A stretch of DNA of 52,706 bases from an uncultured Clostridium sp. (lineage in GTDB: Bacteria; Bacillota; Clostridia; TANB77; CAG-508): assembly GCA_900553755.1 (NCBI GenBank), contig USEX01000007.1:1-52706 (forward strand). Reading direction: 5' to 3'. Each line of letters opens with the position of its first letter. Position 1 is the stretch's first letter. Of the stretch, positions 9,401 through 18,797 are shown piece after piece. Below the pieces are notes generated by a model that was not told where the DNA came from, did no database searches, and saw nothing but the letters and a program-made list of their open reading frames with translations. The position numbers and the translations under genes are program-made.

Positions 9401-10880
9401 ACCTTTTGAAACCTTTTTGGGATTCAATGGTGACAAGGAACCAGATATAGACTTAAACTTCTCTGGCGAATATCAAGCAAAAGCACATAAATATACGGAA
9501 GTAATTTTCGGAAAAGGAACAACTTTTAAAGCTGGCACAGTTGGCACTGTTGCAGGGAAAACAGCAATGGGCTTTGTTAGAAAGTATAATGAGGAAAGAG
9601 GAATACCTATAAATAATGCTGAAGTAATAAGAATTGCAAGTGGTTGCACAGGAATAAAAAGAACCACAGGCCAGCATCCAGGTGGAATTATAGTAGTTCC
9701 AAAAGGAAGAGAAATATATGAGTTTACCCCTGTACAACATCCGGCAGATGATCCAACATCAGATATAATCACAACCCATTTTGATTACCACTCAATAGAC
9801 CAAAACCTTTTGAAGCTAGATATTCTAGGGCACGATGATCCTACAATGATAAGAATGTTATACGATATAACAGGAATAGACCCAACAAAGGTGCCATTGG
9901 ATGATAAAGAAACTATGTCTATATTTAGCTCAACAAAGGCTTTAGGCGTTACTCCAGAACAAATCCATAGTGAAGTTGGTAGCTATGGGGTACCGGAATT
10001 TGGAACAAAGTTTGTTAGAGGAATGTTAGTAGATACAAGACCAAAAACATTTGAAGAGTTAATTCGTATATCTGGTTTATCACATGGTACAGATGTGTGG
10101 CTAAACAATGCACAGTCATTGATAGATGAAGGAACAATAAAACTGGATGAAGCAATTTGTACAAGAGATGATATAATGATTTATCTTATAAAACAGGGGC
10201 TACCTCCTCAAAAAGCATTCAAGATAATGGAATTTGTTCGTAAAGGAAAACCATCTAAAGACCCAGAAGGTTGGAAAGCACATGAAGCAACTATGAGAGA
10301 ATATAATATTCCTGAGTGGTATATTGGTTCATGCAAGAAAATTAAGTACATGTTCCCTAAAGCACATGCTGCAGCATATGTAACCAATGCGTTCAGAATA
10401 GCGTGGTTCAAAGTCCATCAACCAAAGGCTTATTATGCAGCTTACTTTACAATAAGAGCAGATGCATTTGACAGTGATATTATGTGCCATGGAGTAGAAA
10501 GAGTAAAAAATAAGATGAAGGAAATAGAGCTTGCAGGAAAAGGTGCAACTAAAAAAGACCAAGATACATATGGCGTTTTGGAGATTGTACTTGAAATGTA
10601 TGAAAGAGGATTTAACTTCTTACCGATAGATTTATATGACTCAGATGCTATAAAATTCAAAGTTACAGAAGAAGGAATAATACCTCCGCTAAACAGTATT
10701 CCTGGTTTGGGGACTGTTGCAGCACAAGGAATTCAACTTGCAAGACAGGATGGAGACTTTATGTCGATAGATGATTTAAAAATACGTTCGAAGATAGGAA
10801 AATCTGTAATAGAAATTTTAACAAACGCAGGATGCTTAAAAGGAATGAGCCAAAGTAATCAAATGAGTTTATTTGCTTAG
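6438..10880 (+). CDS. polC: DNA polymerase III alpha subunit, PolC type
   Basis: The main replicative polymerase of low-GC Gram-positives, with built-in proofreading. The 1480-residue protein has these regions in order: an N-terminal region, an OB-fold (about 255-345), a PHP domain split by the exonuclease (HMH at 379-381), a DEDD exonuclease (DLE at 467-469), a zinc-binding loop (CPNC...CPKCG, about 950-985), and the polymerase core with catalytic aspartates 1003 and 1005 in PDIDLNF. The start is TTG at 6438, 5 bases after AAAGGAGG; an ATG is not available. It follows rseP by 12 bp and is normal in length. Confidence 0.97.
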   Translation: METVKKKNVKEVFKDYNSNSFELNEALIENINLYKKKGTLELELSTEKDIKIEDIFKFEKYIEERFQVQCASVRLIKEVSTSKEKTDNLIKEHWLEIVAYVAKRHPMARALLKGSNIEINNNTIKVNLGGAGKSFLEANNFSNIILEVIQNFYQSKYKIEYVENLSKVKPDFQLIDDRLLKEVETQISQANIENESIKQTSNRNVANGTEKKESKAVEKQSNNKETEIPAQVEEDTQSPLIYGRNQKVNDQITKIADISVDSGNVTIVGKLLNIKLDDKDDDINLGIKTRELKNGKFLVIFSLYDGTNTINCKAFVQADKIDSVTKRLKKAGKLKVIGTAQFDPYAKELGVISNAIIEEPEEKSSERMDRSKVKRVELHMHTQMSTMDAITPAKDLIKRAMKWGMKSIAITDHGSVQAFPDAHKMLGVNNPDMKVIYGVEAYLVPDKIPAVSNSRGQKLDTTYCVLDLETTGLSFRTEKITEIGIMKVKNGEVIDEFECFVNPEKPIPQRVVEVTNITDDMVKDAETIDKVLPKVLEFVGDSVLVAHNADFDIGFLKYNAKQLGLNLDNTYLDTLRLAKELFPDYKKYKLGIIAENLGIEVIVAHRALDDVDTTVKVFKVMLDMLKEKGVETLDDLKKIASENVNIKKLKSFHAIILAKDYVGLKNLYKLISISHLDYFYKKPLLLKSIYKQYSEGLILGSACEAGELYQAIEMGKDDEEIEAIANDYDYLEIQPTGNNMFLVRNGVVPNVEALQDINRKIVALGEKLDKLVVATCDVHFMDPQDEVYRRILEAGQGYADADLQAPLYLRTTEEMLEEFSYLGEEKAYEVVVTNTNKVAEMCEQISPISPEKCPPYINDCEKTIKEIAYKKAHDLYGDPLPQIVEERLDKELTSIIKNGFSVMYIIAQKLVWKSNEDGYIVGSRGSVGSSFVANMTGITEVNSLPPHYRCPNCKYSDFTDYGYKNGFDLPDKDCPKCGHKLAKDGIDIPFETFLGFNGDKEPDIDLNFSGEYQAKAHKYTEVIFGKGTTFKAGTVGTVAGKTAMGFVRKYNEERGIPINNAEVIRIASGCTGIKRTTGQHPGGIIVVPKGREIYEFTPVQHPADDPTSDIITTHFDYHSIDQNLLKLDILGHDDPTMIRMLYDITGIDPTKVPLDDKETMSIFSSTKALGVTPEQIHSEVGSYGVPEFGTKFVRGMLVDTRPKTFEELIRISGLSHGTDVWLNNAQSLIDEGTIKLDEAICTRDDIMIYLIKQGLPPQKAFKIMEFVRKGKPSKDPEGWKAHEATMREYNIPEWYIGSCKKIKYMFPKAHAAAYVTNAFRIAWFKVHQPKAYYAAYFTIRADAFDSDIMCHGVERVKNKMKEIELAGKGATKKDQDTYGVLEIVLEMYERGFNFLPIDLYDSDAIKFKVTEEGIIPPLNSIPGLGTVAAQGIQLARQDGDFMSIDDLKIRSKIGKSVIEILTNAGCLKGMSQSNQMSLFA

Positions 10881-10890
10881 AGAGGAAATA

Positions 10891-11172
10891 ATGGAAAAAA
10901 TATTAACAGTAAAAAATATAATAATTTATTTGTTGTGTGTGAACCTAATATCATTTTTGGCAATGTTCATAGACAAACAAAAAGCAAAGAAAGGGAGCTG
11001 GAGAATAAAGGAATCCACACTCCTTATTCTTGCTTTAATTGGAGGAAGTATTGGCGGAATTGCAGGAATGTATATATTTCATCATAAAACAAAGAAAGCA
11101 AGATTCTATATAGGAATGCCTGCAATGTTAGTATTGCAGATAATGCTTGTAATAGCAGTTATATGTACATAA
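10891..11172 (+). CDS. DUF1294 family small membrane protein
   Basis: A 93-residue membrane protein with three hydrophobic spans. The DKQKAKKGSWRIKESTLL segment, then GGSIGGIAGMYIFHHKTKKARF, is characteristic of the DUF1294 family, whose function is unknown. ATG 10891 follows AGAGG at 10881-10885. It sits 10 bp after polC and is probably co-transcribed with it. Confidence 0.85.
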   Translation: MEKILTVKNIIIYLLCVNLISFLAMFIDKQKAKKGSWRIKESTLLILALIGGSIGGIAGMYIFHHKTKKARFYIGMPAMLVLQIMLVIAVICT

Positions 11173-11181
11173 TGGTAAAAC

Positions 11182-11210
11182 TTGACAATCAATTTGCAAG
11201 GTGATAATAT
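11182..11210 (+). promoter_or_regulatory. promoter of glyS
   Basis: A consensus TTGACA at 11182-11187, followed by GATAAT (15-bp spacer) or TAATAT (17-bp spacer) ending at 11210. There is no room for a T-box leader in the 35 bases before the start codon. Confidence 0.6.
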
Positions 11211-11244
11211 AGTTAACATATAAAAAGGGAGTTGGAACAAGAAT

Positions 11245-12627
11245 ATGGTAGATAGTATGGATAAAATAGTAAATTTATGTAAAAATAGAGGATACATATT
11301 TCCAGGATCAGAAATATATGGTGGATTATCAAATACATGGGATTATGGGCCTTTAGGAGTTGAATTAAAAAATAATGTGAAAAATGCTTGGAGAAAGAAA
11401 TTCATCCAAGAGAATAAATATAATGTAGGTTTAGATGCTGCAATATTTATGAACCCAGAAACTTGGGTTGCTACAGGTCATGTTGCAGGATTTAGCGATC
11501 CGCTTATTGATTGCAAAGAATGCAAAACAAGACATAGAGCAGATAAATTAATAGAAGAATGGTCACATGAGCAAGGAAAAGATATAGTTGCTGATGGGTG
11601 GACTGATGAAGAATTACTAAATTATATTAACGAAAATAAAATACCTTGTCCAGATTGTGGAAAGACTAATTTTACTAACATAAGAAAATTTAATTTAATG
11701 TTTAAAACTTTCCAAGGTGTTACAGAAGATTCAACTTCTCAAATTTACCTTAGACCAGAAACTGCACAAGGAATATTTGTTAATTTTAAAAATGTGCTTA
11801 GAACAACTAGAAGAAAAATGCCTATGGGAATTGCACAAATAGGTAAAGCATTTAGAAATGAGATAACACCAGGGAACTTCACATTCAGAACTCGTGAGTT
11901 TGAACAAATGGAATTAGAATTCTTTTGTAAACCAGGAACAGACCTAGAATGGTTTGGATATTGGAAAGAATTTTGTAAAAAATTCTTATTGAATTTAGGT
12001 ATGAAAGAAGAAAACATTCGTTTAAGAGATCACAGCCCAGAAGAACTTGTATTTTATAGCAAAGCTACAACTGATATAGAATTTGCATTCCCTTTTGGAT
12101 GGGGAGAATTATGGGGAATAGCAGATAGAACTGATTACGATTTAACAAGACACATGGAACATTCTAAACAAGATTTAATGTACCAAGAACCAGAAACAAA
12201 CGAAAAGTATACTCCATATGTAATAGAACCATCTTTAGGCTGCGACAGAGTGGCTTTAGCTTTCTTATGCAATAGTTATGAAGAAGAAGATTTAGGCGAA
12301 GGTGATTCAAGAGTTGTATTACATTTGCATCCAGCTTTAGCACCTTACAAAGCAGCAATATTGCCACTTTCTAAAAAGTTATCAGATAAGGCTCAAGAAG
12401 TATACGAGATGCTTTCAAAAGAGTTCATGTGTGATTATGATGAATCAGGAAGTATAGGCAAAAGATATAGAAGAGCAGACGAAATAGGAACTCCTTATTG
12501 CATAACAATAGATTTTGATACACTAGATGACAATATGGTTACTATTAGAGATAGAGATACAATGGAACAAGTACGAGTTTCTATAGATGAAGTGAAAGAT
12601 TGGATTAATAAAAAATTAGAATTTTAA
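11245..12627 (+). CDS. glyS: glycine--tRNA ligase (single-chain, alpha2 type)
   Basis: A class II glycyl-tRNA synthetase that charges tRNA-Gly. At 460 residues it is the homodimeric eukaryote/Gram-positive type, not the alpha/beta tetramer. It shows the GGLSNTWDYGPLG start and a zinc-binding insert with CKECKTRH and CPDCGK. The class II motifs are RPETAQGIFVNF, then GNFTFRTREFEQMELEFF, and the motif 3 region EPSLGCDRVALAFL. ATG 11245 follows GGGAG. It is probably monocistronic. Confidence 0.95.
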   Translation: MVDSMDKIVNLCKNRGYIFPGSEIYGGLSNTWDYGPLGVELKNNVKNAWRKKFIQENKYNVGLDAAIFMNPETWVATGHVAGFSDPLIDCKECKTRHRADKLIEEWSHEQGKDIVADGWTDEELLNYINENKIPCPDCGKTNFTNIRKFNLMFKTFQGVTEDSTSQIYLRPETAQGIFVNFKNVLRTTRRKMPMGIAQIGKAFRNEITPGNFTFRTREFEQMELEFFCKPGTDLEWFGYWKEFCKKFLLNLGMKEENIRLRDHSPEELVFYSKATTDIEFAFPFGWGELWGIADRTDYDLTRHMEHSKQDLMYQEPETNEKYTPYVIEPSLGCDRVALAFLCNSYEEEDLGEGDSRVVLHLHPALAPYKAAILPLSKKLSDKAQEVYEMLSKEFMCDYDESGSIGKRYRRADEIGTPYCITIDFDTLDDNMVTIRDRDTMEQVRVSIDEVKDWINKKLEF

Positions 12628-12632
12628 ATAAT

Positions 12633-12674
12633 AAAAAGGTATATACAGGAAAATAATTTGTATATACCTTTTTT
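12633..12674. terminator. bidirectional terminator, glyS / tdk
   Basis: AAAAAGGTATATACA and TGTATATACCTTTTTT form a long stem flanked by A and T runs. It serves the convergent glyS and tdk. Confidence 0.85.
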
Positions 12675-12676
12675 AC

Positions 12677-13303
12677 TTAGAAATGATATTGATAAGAGAA
12701 GTCATTAACAAGTAGTTTTCCTAAAGTTGTTGACTTACTAGATTTATGCTTGAATTTATTTAACGAGATTTCTTTATTAGACAGTTTTGAATAGCACTCT
12801 CTGCAGACTGGAACATATTCATTATCACCAATTAATATATCATCGCTTTTTTCACCTTTATAATAAGAGAAAACAGCATTATCACATTTACAAACTTCAC
12901 AAACGGATGTCATAATTTCAACGGTATCGGCAATACACATTAAATCACCCATTTTCCCAAATGGTTTACGTTCAGAAGTTAGATTTAATCCAGCAATAAA
13001 GAACTTTTTACCATTTGAAGCCATTTCTTGAATTATATCTACATTTCCGTTTAAAAACTGAAATTCGTCAATAAAAAATATATCTGCTTTATAATTTTGT
13101 AATTCAGATATATCCTTTATACAATTAGCTTTTATACTATTTCCTGCTCTAGTAGAGATTACATTAATACCAGACCTATCATCTATTAAAGGCTTAAATA
13201 CTTTTACATCTTTACCAGCAATTAATTGCCTTTTTAATTCGTTGAAAATTCTCTGACTTTTGCCACATTTCATAGGCCCTGTATAAACATTAATATATCC
13301 CAT
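12677..13303 (-). CDS. tdk: thymidine kinase
   Basis: Salvage enzyme that phosphorylates thymidine to dTMP. The 208-residue protein has the Walker A loop GPMKCGKS (residues 9-16), a Walker B-like FFIDEFQF and the substrate-lid segment. Four zinc-ligand cysteines (CEVCKCDNAV and VCRECY) mark the type II tetrameric family. It has its own promoter and a strong ribosome site (AAAGGAG on the reverse strand). It converges on glyS. Confidence 0.95.
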   Translation of the reverse strand: MGYINVYTGPMKCGKSQRIFNELKRQLIAGKDVKVFKPLIDDRSGINVISTRAGNSIKANCIKDISELQNYKADIFFIDEFQFLNGNVDIIQEMASNGKKFFIAGLNLTSERKPFGKMGDLMCIADTVEIMTSVCEVCKCDNAVFSYYKGEKSDDILIGDNEYVPVCRECYSKLSNKEISLNKFKHKSSKSTTLGKLLVNDFSYQYHF

Positions 13304-13347
13304 TTTTATTACTCCTTTGTTTTATGTTTAAATAATTGCTAATGAAT

Positions 13348-13376
13348 AATATACATATAAAAGAATTTTTTAGCAA
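13348..13376 (-). promoter_or_regulatory. tdk promoter
   Basis: Read on the reverse strand: TTGCTA (13376-13371), a 17-bp spacer and TATATT (13353-13348), 45 bp before the tdk start. Confidence 0.6.
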
Positions 13377-13439
13377 GTACTTTTAACAATATTTCATATA
13401 AAAAATAATTATGAAATAATTGTAATAAAATGAAATATA

Positions 13440-13469
13440 TTGTAACATTTTGATATAATGTGATATAAT
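13440..13469 (+). promoter_or_regulatory. uvrA promoter
   Basis: TTGTAA at 13440-13445 and a perfect TATAAT at 13464-13469 with an 18-bp spacer. A second TATAAT is at 13454-13459. No clear LexA palindrome is seen here, although uvrA is SOS-regulated in many bacteria. Confidence 0.6.
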
Positions 13470-13505
13470 AACGATGAAAATTAATAGTTATGAGGAATGA
13501 AAGTG

Positions 13506-16340
13506 ATGAATGAAAATATTATTATAAAAGGCGCAAAAGAACATAATTTAAAGAACATAAATTTAACAATCCCAAGAGATAAACTAGTTGTAATAACAGG
13601 ACTATCTGGTTCAGGAAAGTCTTCACTTGCATTTGATACATTATATGCAGAAGGTCAAAGAAGATATGTAGAGAGTTTATCAAGCTATGCAAGGCAATTC
13701 CTTGGAATGATGGAAAAACCAGATGTAGAATCTATTGAAGGATTATCACCAGCCATATCAATAGACCAAAAAACTACTTCAAGAAATCCACGTTCTACTG
13801 TAGGAACAGTTACAGAAATATATGATTATATTCGTTTGTTGTATGCTAGAATAGGAAGACCATATTGCCCAAACTGTGGTAAAAAGATTGAGAAGCAAAC
13901 TATAGATCAAATTATAGATAATATTCTTCAGTTAGAAGAAGGTACTAAAATACAAGTTCTAGCTCCAGTTGTTAGAGGAAGAAAAGGAGAATTTGTAAAA
14001 CAATTAGAAGAATATCAAAAAGAAGGATTTGTCAGAGCAAGAATAGATGGACAAATTTATGAAATTAGCGAAGATGAAATAAATATAGATAAAAAGAAAA
14101 AACATAATGTTGATTTAATAGTAGATAGATTAGTAATTAAAGATGGTATTCGTTCAAGATTAACAGAGTCTGTTGAAATAGCTATGAAACATGCTAATAA
14201 TTTAGTAACAATAGATGTTGTTGGCGGAGAAGAAAAAATATACAGTCAAAACTATGCATGTGTTGATTGCGGAATTAGCTTTGAAGAATTAACACCAAGA
14301 ATGTTTTCTTTCAATAATCCATTTGGTGCGTGCCCAGAGTGTACAGGTATTGGTTATATAATGAGAATTGATGAAGACTTAATAATTCCAGACAAAACTA
14401 AAACTTTATATGATGGAGTAAAGGCTTTTGGGAGTAGTACCATGAAAAAAGGCGATACTATGGCAAAAATGTATTTTGAAAGTGTTGCCAAGCATTATGG
14501 AGTAAAGATTAAAGGAGTTCCGATAAAAAAACTTCCACGTGACTTCTTAAATAAAATATTATATGGTACAGGTGATGAGATAATAGATTTTGAATATACT
14601 TCAGCAGCAGGTACAAGAAAATATTCTTCTCCATTTGAAGGTGTTATTCCCACATTGGAAAGAAGACATAATGAAACAAAATCAAATGGGATGAGAGCTT
14701 TTTACGAAATGTATATGAGTGAATCACCTTGTTTGACTTGCCATGGAGCTAGATTAAAAAAGGAAAGCTTATCTGTTAAAGTTGGAAATAAAAATATAAA
14801 TGAATTAACTGATATGCCAATAAATGAAATTAAAGAATATTTAAACTCTTTAGATTTAACACCAACTCAAGCTATGATATCTAACCAAATTTTAATAGAG
14901 ATAAATAAGAGATTACAATTCTTAATAGACGTTGGATTGGAATATTTAACCTTATCTAGACCTGCAGGAAGTTTATCTGGTGGCGAAGCTCAACGTATAC
15001 GTTTAGCAACACAAATAGGAGCAGGGTTAACAGGTGTATTGTATATATTGGATGAACCAAGTATAGGATTACACCAAAGAGATAATGATAAATTAATAGC
15101 AACTTTGAAGAAATTAAGAGATTTAGGCAACTCTGTACTAGTAGTAGAACATGATGAAGATACTATGTATGCGGCAGACCAAATTATAGATATTGGACCA
15201 GGCGCAGGGGTGCATGGTGGATATGTTATAGGACAAGGAACTGCAGAAGAAATTAAGAATACAAAGGGATCAATAACAGGAGATTACCTAAGTGGAAGAA
15301 AGCAGATAACAGTTCCAAAACATAGAAGAAAATCAAATGGAAAATCTATACAAGTGGTAGGCGCAACAGAACATAATCTAAAGAATATAAGTGTTAAATT
15401 TCCATTAGGTCAGTTTATTTGTGTTACTGGCGTTTCTGGTTCAGGTAAATCAACATTGGTAAATGAGATTTTGTATAAAACGATAGCAAGAGAATTAAAT
15501 GGTTCAACAGAAAAACCAGGAAAATGCAAAGAAGTAAAAGGACTTGAAAACATAGATAAAATTGTAAATATAGATCAATCACCAATAGGAAGAACCCCAC
15601 GTTCAAATCCAGCAACTTATACAGGGGTATTTGATACAATAAGAGATATATTTGCTGAAATGAATGAATCAAAGGTTCGTGGATATGATAAGGGAAGATT
15701 CAGCTTTAATGTGCCAGGTGGAAGATGTGAAGCTTGCAACGGCGATGGTGTATTAAAAATTGAAATGCACTTCTTGCCAGATATTTATGTACCATGCGAA
15801 GTCTGCCATGGAAAAAGATATAATAAAGAAACTTTAGAGGTAAAATATAAAGGAAAATCAATATACGATGTTTTAGACATGACCGTGGAGGAAGCTTTAG
15901 AATTCTTTGATAAAATTCCTAAAATAAAATCTAAAATACAAACTTTATATGATGTAGGCTTAGGATATATAAAATTAGGACAGCCATCTACGACTTTATC
16001 AGGTGGGGAAGCACAACGTGTAAAGCTTGCTACTGAACTTTCAAAAAAAGCAACAGGAAAAACTTTATATATTTTGGACGAACCAACAACAGGATTACAC
16101 ATAGCAGATGTACACAAATTGGTAAATATTTTGCAAAGATTAGTTGATACAGGAAATACAATTATTGTAATTGAACATAATTTGGATTTAATAAAAACTT
16201 GTGATCATATAATTGATTTGGGACCAGAAGGTGGAGATAATGGTGGAACTATTTTGTGTGTAGGTACACCTGAACAGATAGTGAAAAATGAAAAGAGCTA
16301 TACAGGGAAATTTTTGGCAAAATATTTAGAAAAACAATAA
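13506..16340 (+). CDS. uvrA: excinuclease ABC subunit UvrA
   Basis: Damage-recognition ATPase of nucleotide excision repair. The 944-residue protein has two ABC modules with Walker A loops at about residues 32-39 (GLSGSGKS) and 642-649 (GVSGSGKS). It has two ABC signatures (SGGEAQRIRLA and SGGEAQRVKLA) and CxxC zinc modules (CPNCGKK, and CEACNGDG with CEVCHGKR). ATG 13506 is preferred over ATG 13497, since GAGG at 13492-13495 would be only one base from the latter. It starts a uvrA-cmk-murD cluster; uvrB and uvrC are not in the window. Confidence 0.96.
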   Translation: MNENIIIKGAKEHNLKNINLTIPRDKLVVITGLSGSGKSSLAFDTLYAEGQRRYVESLSSYARQFLGMMEKPDVESIEGLSPAISIDQKTTSRNPRSTVGTVTEIYDYIRLLYARIGRPYCPNCGKKIEKQTIDQIIDNILQLEEGTKIQVLAPVVRGRKGEFVKQLEEYQKEGFVRARIDGQIYEISEDEINIDKKKKHNVDLIVDRLVIKDGIRSRLTESVEIAMKHANNLVTIDVVGGEEKIYSQNYACVDCGISFEELTPRMFSFNNPFGACPECTGIGYIMRIDEDLIIPDKTKTLYDGVKAFGSSTMKKGDTMAKMYFESVAKHYGVKIKGVPIKKLPRDFLNKILYGTGDEIIDFEYTSAAGTRKYSSPFEGVIPTLERRHNETKSNGMRAFYEMYMSESPCLTCHGARLKKESLSVKVGNKNINELTDMPINEIKEYLNSLDLTPTQAMISNQILIEINKRLQFLIDVGLEYLTLSRPAGSLSGGEAQRIRLATQIGAGLTGVLYILDEPSIGLHQRDNDKLIATLKKLRDLGNSVLVVEHDEDTMYAADQIIDIGPGAGVHGGYVIGQGTAEEIKNTKGSITGDYLSGRKQITVPKHRRKSNGKSIQVVGATEHNLKNISVKFPLGQFICVTGVSGSGKSTLVNEILYKTIARELNGSTEKPGKCKEVKGLENIDKIVNIDQSPIGRTPRSNPATYTGVFDTIRDIFAEMNESKVRGYDKGRFSFNVPGGRCEACNGDGVLKIEMHFLPDIYVPCEVCHGKRYNKETLEVKYKGKSIYDVLDMTVEEALEFFDKIPKIKSKIQTLYDVGLGYIKLGQPSTTLSGGEAQRVKLATELSKKATGKTLYILDEPTTGLHIADVHKLVNILQRLVDTGNTIIVIEHNLDLIKTCDHIIDLGPEGGDNGGTILCVGTPEQIVKNEKSYTGKFLAKYLEKQ

Positions 16341-16358
16341 AAACAAAGGAGATCTAAT

Positions 16359-17045
16359 ATGGATAATATAACAATAGGAATAGAAGGATTAGTTGGAGCA
16401 GGAAAAACATCATTATGTAGAGAATTACAAAAATTAATTCCAAATAGTATAATATTACATGGGGGAAATCTATATAGAGGAATAATTGTAGCAATAAAGA
16501 AATCTGGAATTGATTTAAGGCAAATTGCAGAAAAGCAAAATGGAAACTTAGATATTAAAAAAATAATGGATATGTTACATGTTAACATAAAAATAGAAAA
16601 CTTTGAGAGTGTAGTTTATGTAGGAAATGAAAAAATAGATGAAAATGATTTACAATCTGATGAAGCTTCTATGGCAGTCTCAAATGTTGCGATGCATGCA
16701 GATAATACAAAGCTATATGCATTTGCTAGAAAACTAATTGATGAATTAAAACAGAAATTTAATATAATAATATCTGGCAGAGATTTAGTGAATATATATC
16801 CAAATTTGGATTATCATTTCTTTATAGTGGCAGATTTAGAAAAAAGAATTGAAAGAAAAGCTATACAATATAAGAATACTAATATAAGTATGGAAAAATT
16901 AAAGGAACATATTTTGGAAAGAGATAAATTGCAAGAAAAAGCAGGATATTATAAAGAATATGAGAATACTATAGAAGTAGATGTAACTAATTGTAATAGT
17001 CCAAAAGAATCGGCAATGGAAATATATAAAAGAATAAGGAAGTGA
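16359..17045 (+). CDS. cmk: cytidylate kinase-like protein
   Basis: Probable (d)CMP kinase that converts CMP and dCMP to diphosphates. The 228-residue P-loop protein has GLVGAGKT at residues 10-17, where typical Cmk has GPAGAGKS. It also has the family's SDEASMAVSNVA region and the SGRDL...PNLDYHFFIVAD nucleotide-binding segment, followed by a helical lid. Divergence in the P-loop and the YRGI segment means a related nucleoside monophosphate kinase cannot be excluded. It lies 18 bp after uvrA, and its stop overlaps the upstream GTG of murD. Confidence 0.75.
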   Translation: MDNITIGIEGLVGAGKTSLCRELQKLIPNSIILHGGNLYRGIIVAIKKSGIDLRQIAEKQNGNLDIKKIMDMLHVNIKIENFESVVYVGNEKIDENDLQSDEASMAVSNVAMHADNTKLYAFARKLIDELKQKFNIIISGRDLVNIYPNLDYHFFIVADLEKRIERKAIQYKNTNISMEKLKEHILERDKLQEKAGYYKEYENTIEVDVTNCNSPKESAMEIYKRIRK

Positions 17046-17050
17046 TAAAA

Positions 17051-18451
17051 ATGAATTTTGAGAATAAAAAATTATTAGAATTCAATAAACTTTTAGAGGG
17101 CAAAAAAGTAGCGATAATAGGTATGGGGGTTAGCAATATTCCTCTATTAGACTACTTTTACAAGACAAACACACAAGTAACAGTATTTGATAAAAAGCCT
17201 TTATCTGATGAGATTATGAAAAAAATAAATAATTATAGATACGAAGTAGAAATAGATGAAGCAAATCTTGAGAAATTAAAGAATTATGATATTATATTTA
17301 GATCACCAAGTTGTATGCCTAATAAACCAGAAATAGAAAAAGCAGTAGAACAAGGGGCAATGCTTACATCAGAAATAGAAATGGTTTTAAAATTGGCACC
17401 TTGCAAGGTTATTGGAATTACTGGAACAGAAGGAAAAACAACAACAACCTCAATAATATATGCAATACTAAAAAAAGCTGGATATAATTGTTTCTTAGGT
17501 GGAAACATTGGAAAACCTATTTTTACAAAAGTATCAGAAATGAGACCTGACGATGTTGTAATATTAGAATTAAGCAGTTTTCAATTAATGAATATGGAAA
17601 TAAGTCCCAATATATCAGTTGTAACAAACGTATATCCAGACCATTTAAATATTCATAAATCATATGAAGAATATCAAGAAGCTAAGAAAAACATATTTAA
17701 ACATCAATCAGCAGATGGAATAGTAGTTTTAAATAAGGATAATGAGATAACATGCAATTTTGCCAAAGAAACAAAAGGAAAAGTAATATTCTTTAGTAGC
17801 AGAGAAAATTTAAATAACGGATATATTTATGATAGAAAAGATGAAACTATTAAATATTGCAAAGATGGTGTTTTCACAGAAGTGCTAAAGAGACAAGATA
17901 TTAAGCTAAGAGGAGTACACAATTATGAAAATATATGTGCTGCTTTAGCTGCTACAAGTTCGCTTACAGATATTAAAACTCAAGTTGAAGCTATCAAAGA
18001 ATTTAATGGAGTAGAACATAGACTTGAATTTGTAAGAGAGCTTGCAGGAGTAAAATATTATAATGATTCAATAGGAACAAGCCCGGCAAGTACAATTGCA
18101 GGATTAAACTCATTTGAAGAAAATATTGTATTGTTAGCAGGAGGATCAGATAAAGGATTAGACTATAAAGAAGTAGGCAAAGCCATAGCTAAACATGTTG
18201 GAACATTAATATTAACTGGACCTACTGCGCCTAAAATAGAAGAAGCTACAATACAAGCACTAAAAACAGAAAATAAAAAAATTGAAATTGTTCATTGCAC
18301 AAATATGGAAGAGGCCGTAAAAATGGCGCAAAACAAAGCAAAAAGCGGAGATATAGTATTACTATCACCAGCAAGTGCAAGCTTTGATGCTTTCAAAAAC
18401 TTTGAAGAAAGAGGAAATGTTTTCAAAGGATTAGTAAATAAACTTAAATAA
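17051..18451 (+). CDS. murD: UDP-N-acetylmuramoyl-L-alanine--D-glutamate ligase
   Basis: MurD adds D-glutamate to UDP-MurNAc-L-Ala in cytoplasmic peptidoglycan precursor synthesis. The 466-residue protein has an N-terminal UDP-binding domain (VAIIGMGVSN), the Mur ligase ATP loop GTEGKTTTT at about 125-133, the central NVYPDHLNIH segment and a C-terminal domain beginning near VEHRLEFV. LLSPASASFDAFKNFEERG is the MurD-specific C-terminal signature. ATG 17051, after AGGAAG, is chosen over GTG 17042. Confidence 0.95.
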   Translation: MNFENKKLLEFNKLLEGKKVAIIGMGVSNIPLLDYFYKTNTQVTVFDKKPLSDEIMKKINNYRYEVEIDEANLEKLKNYDIIFRSPSCMPNKPEIEKAVEQGAMLTSEIEMVLKLAPCKVIGITGTEGKTTTTSIIYAILKKAGYNCFLGGNIGKPIFTKVSEMRPDDVVILELSSFQLMNMEISPNISVVTNVYPDHLNIHKSYEEYQEAKKNIFKHQSADGIVVLNKDNEITCNFAKETKGKVIFFSSRENLNNGYIYDRKDETIKYCKDGVFTEVLKRQDIKLRGVHNYENICAALAATSSLTDIKTQVEAIKEFNGVEHRLEFVRELAGVKYYNDSIGTSPASTIAGLNSFEENIVLLAGGSDKGLDYKEVGKAIAKHVGTLILTGPTAPKIEEATIQALKTENKKIEIVHCTNMEEAVKMAQNKAKSGDIVLLSPASASFDAFKNFEERGNVFKGLVNKLK

Positions 18452-18467
18452 AAAATATTGAGACTTA

Positions 18468-18495
18468 GTGACATTCCCATTTATTTGCATATAAT
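18468..18495 (+). promoter_or_regulatory. promoter for the small gene at 18518
   Basis: GTGACA at 18468-18473, a 16-bp spacer and a perfect TATAAT at 18490-18495. The distance to the ATG is 22 bases, so the leader is minimal. Confidence 0.5.
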
Positions 18496-18517
18496 GTATA
18501 AAGGGAGGTTATGGCTA

Positions 18518-18721
18518 ATGTATAGAAGTTACGAGGAATACATGAGAAATGTATTAAACTATAAATCTAATGAGAGAATAAATATTATGGAGGATTTTGA
18601 TAGAAACATATTTGCAGGAAAGAATCCATATATGAATCCATATACTGGAGTTCAAGAAAGTGAGTCAACAAATAAAAAAATACCAAAATTAAACATTACA
18701 AATTTTAACAATTTACAATAA
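18518..18721 (+). CDS. hypothetical small protein
   Basis: A 67-residue hydrophilic protein of unknown function, rich in Asn, Tyr and Glu, with no membrane span. The N-terminal MYRSYEEYMRNVL should form an amphipathic helix, and the middle holds an NPYMNPYTG segment. ATG 18518 is nine bases after AAGGGAGG (18501-18508); an ATG at 18511 is closed by a stop after four codons. It has its own TATAAT promoter. No family is recognised with confidence. Confidence 0.6.
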   Translation: MYRSYEEYMRNVLNYKSNERINIMEDFDRNIFAGKNPYMNPYTGVQESESTNKKIPKLNITNFNNLQ

Positions 18722-18797
18722 CTTAAATGACTCTGTATATCCAAAAATAAAATGAGCATAATATTATTATAAATAAATTTGAAAGGTGGATATATAG

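Noticed and set aside
11172..11245. T-box leader for glyS
   Set aside because: The gap is only 72 bp and holds a promoter; there is no space for the T-box structure.
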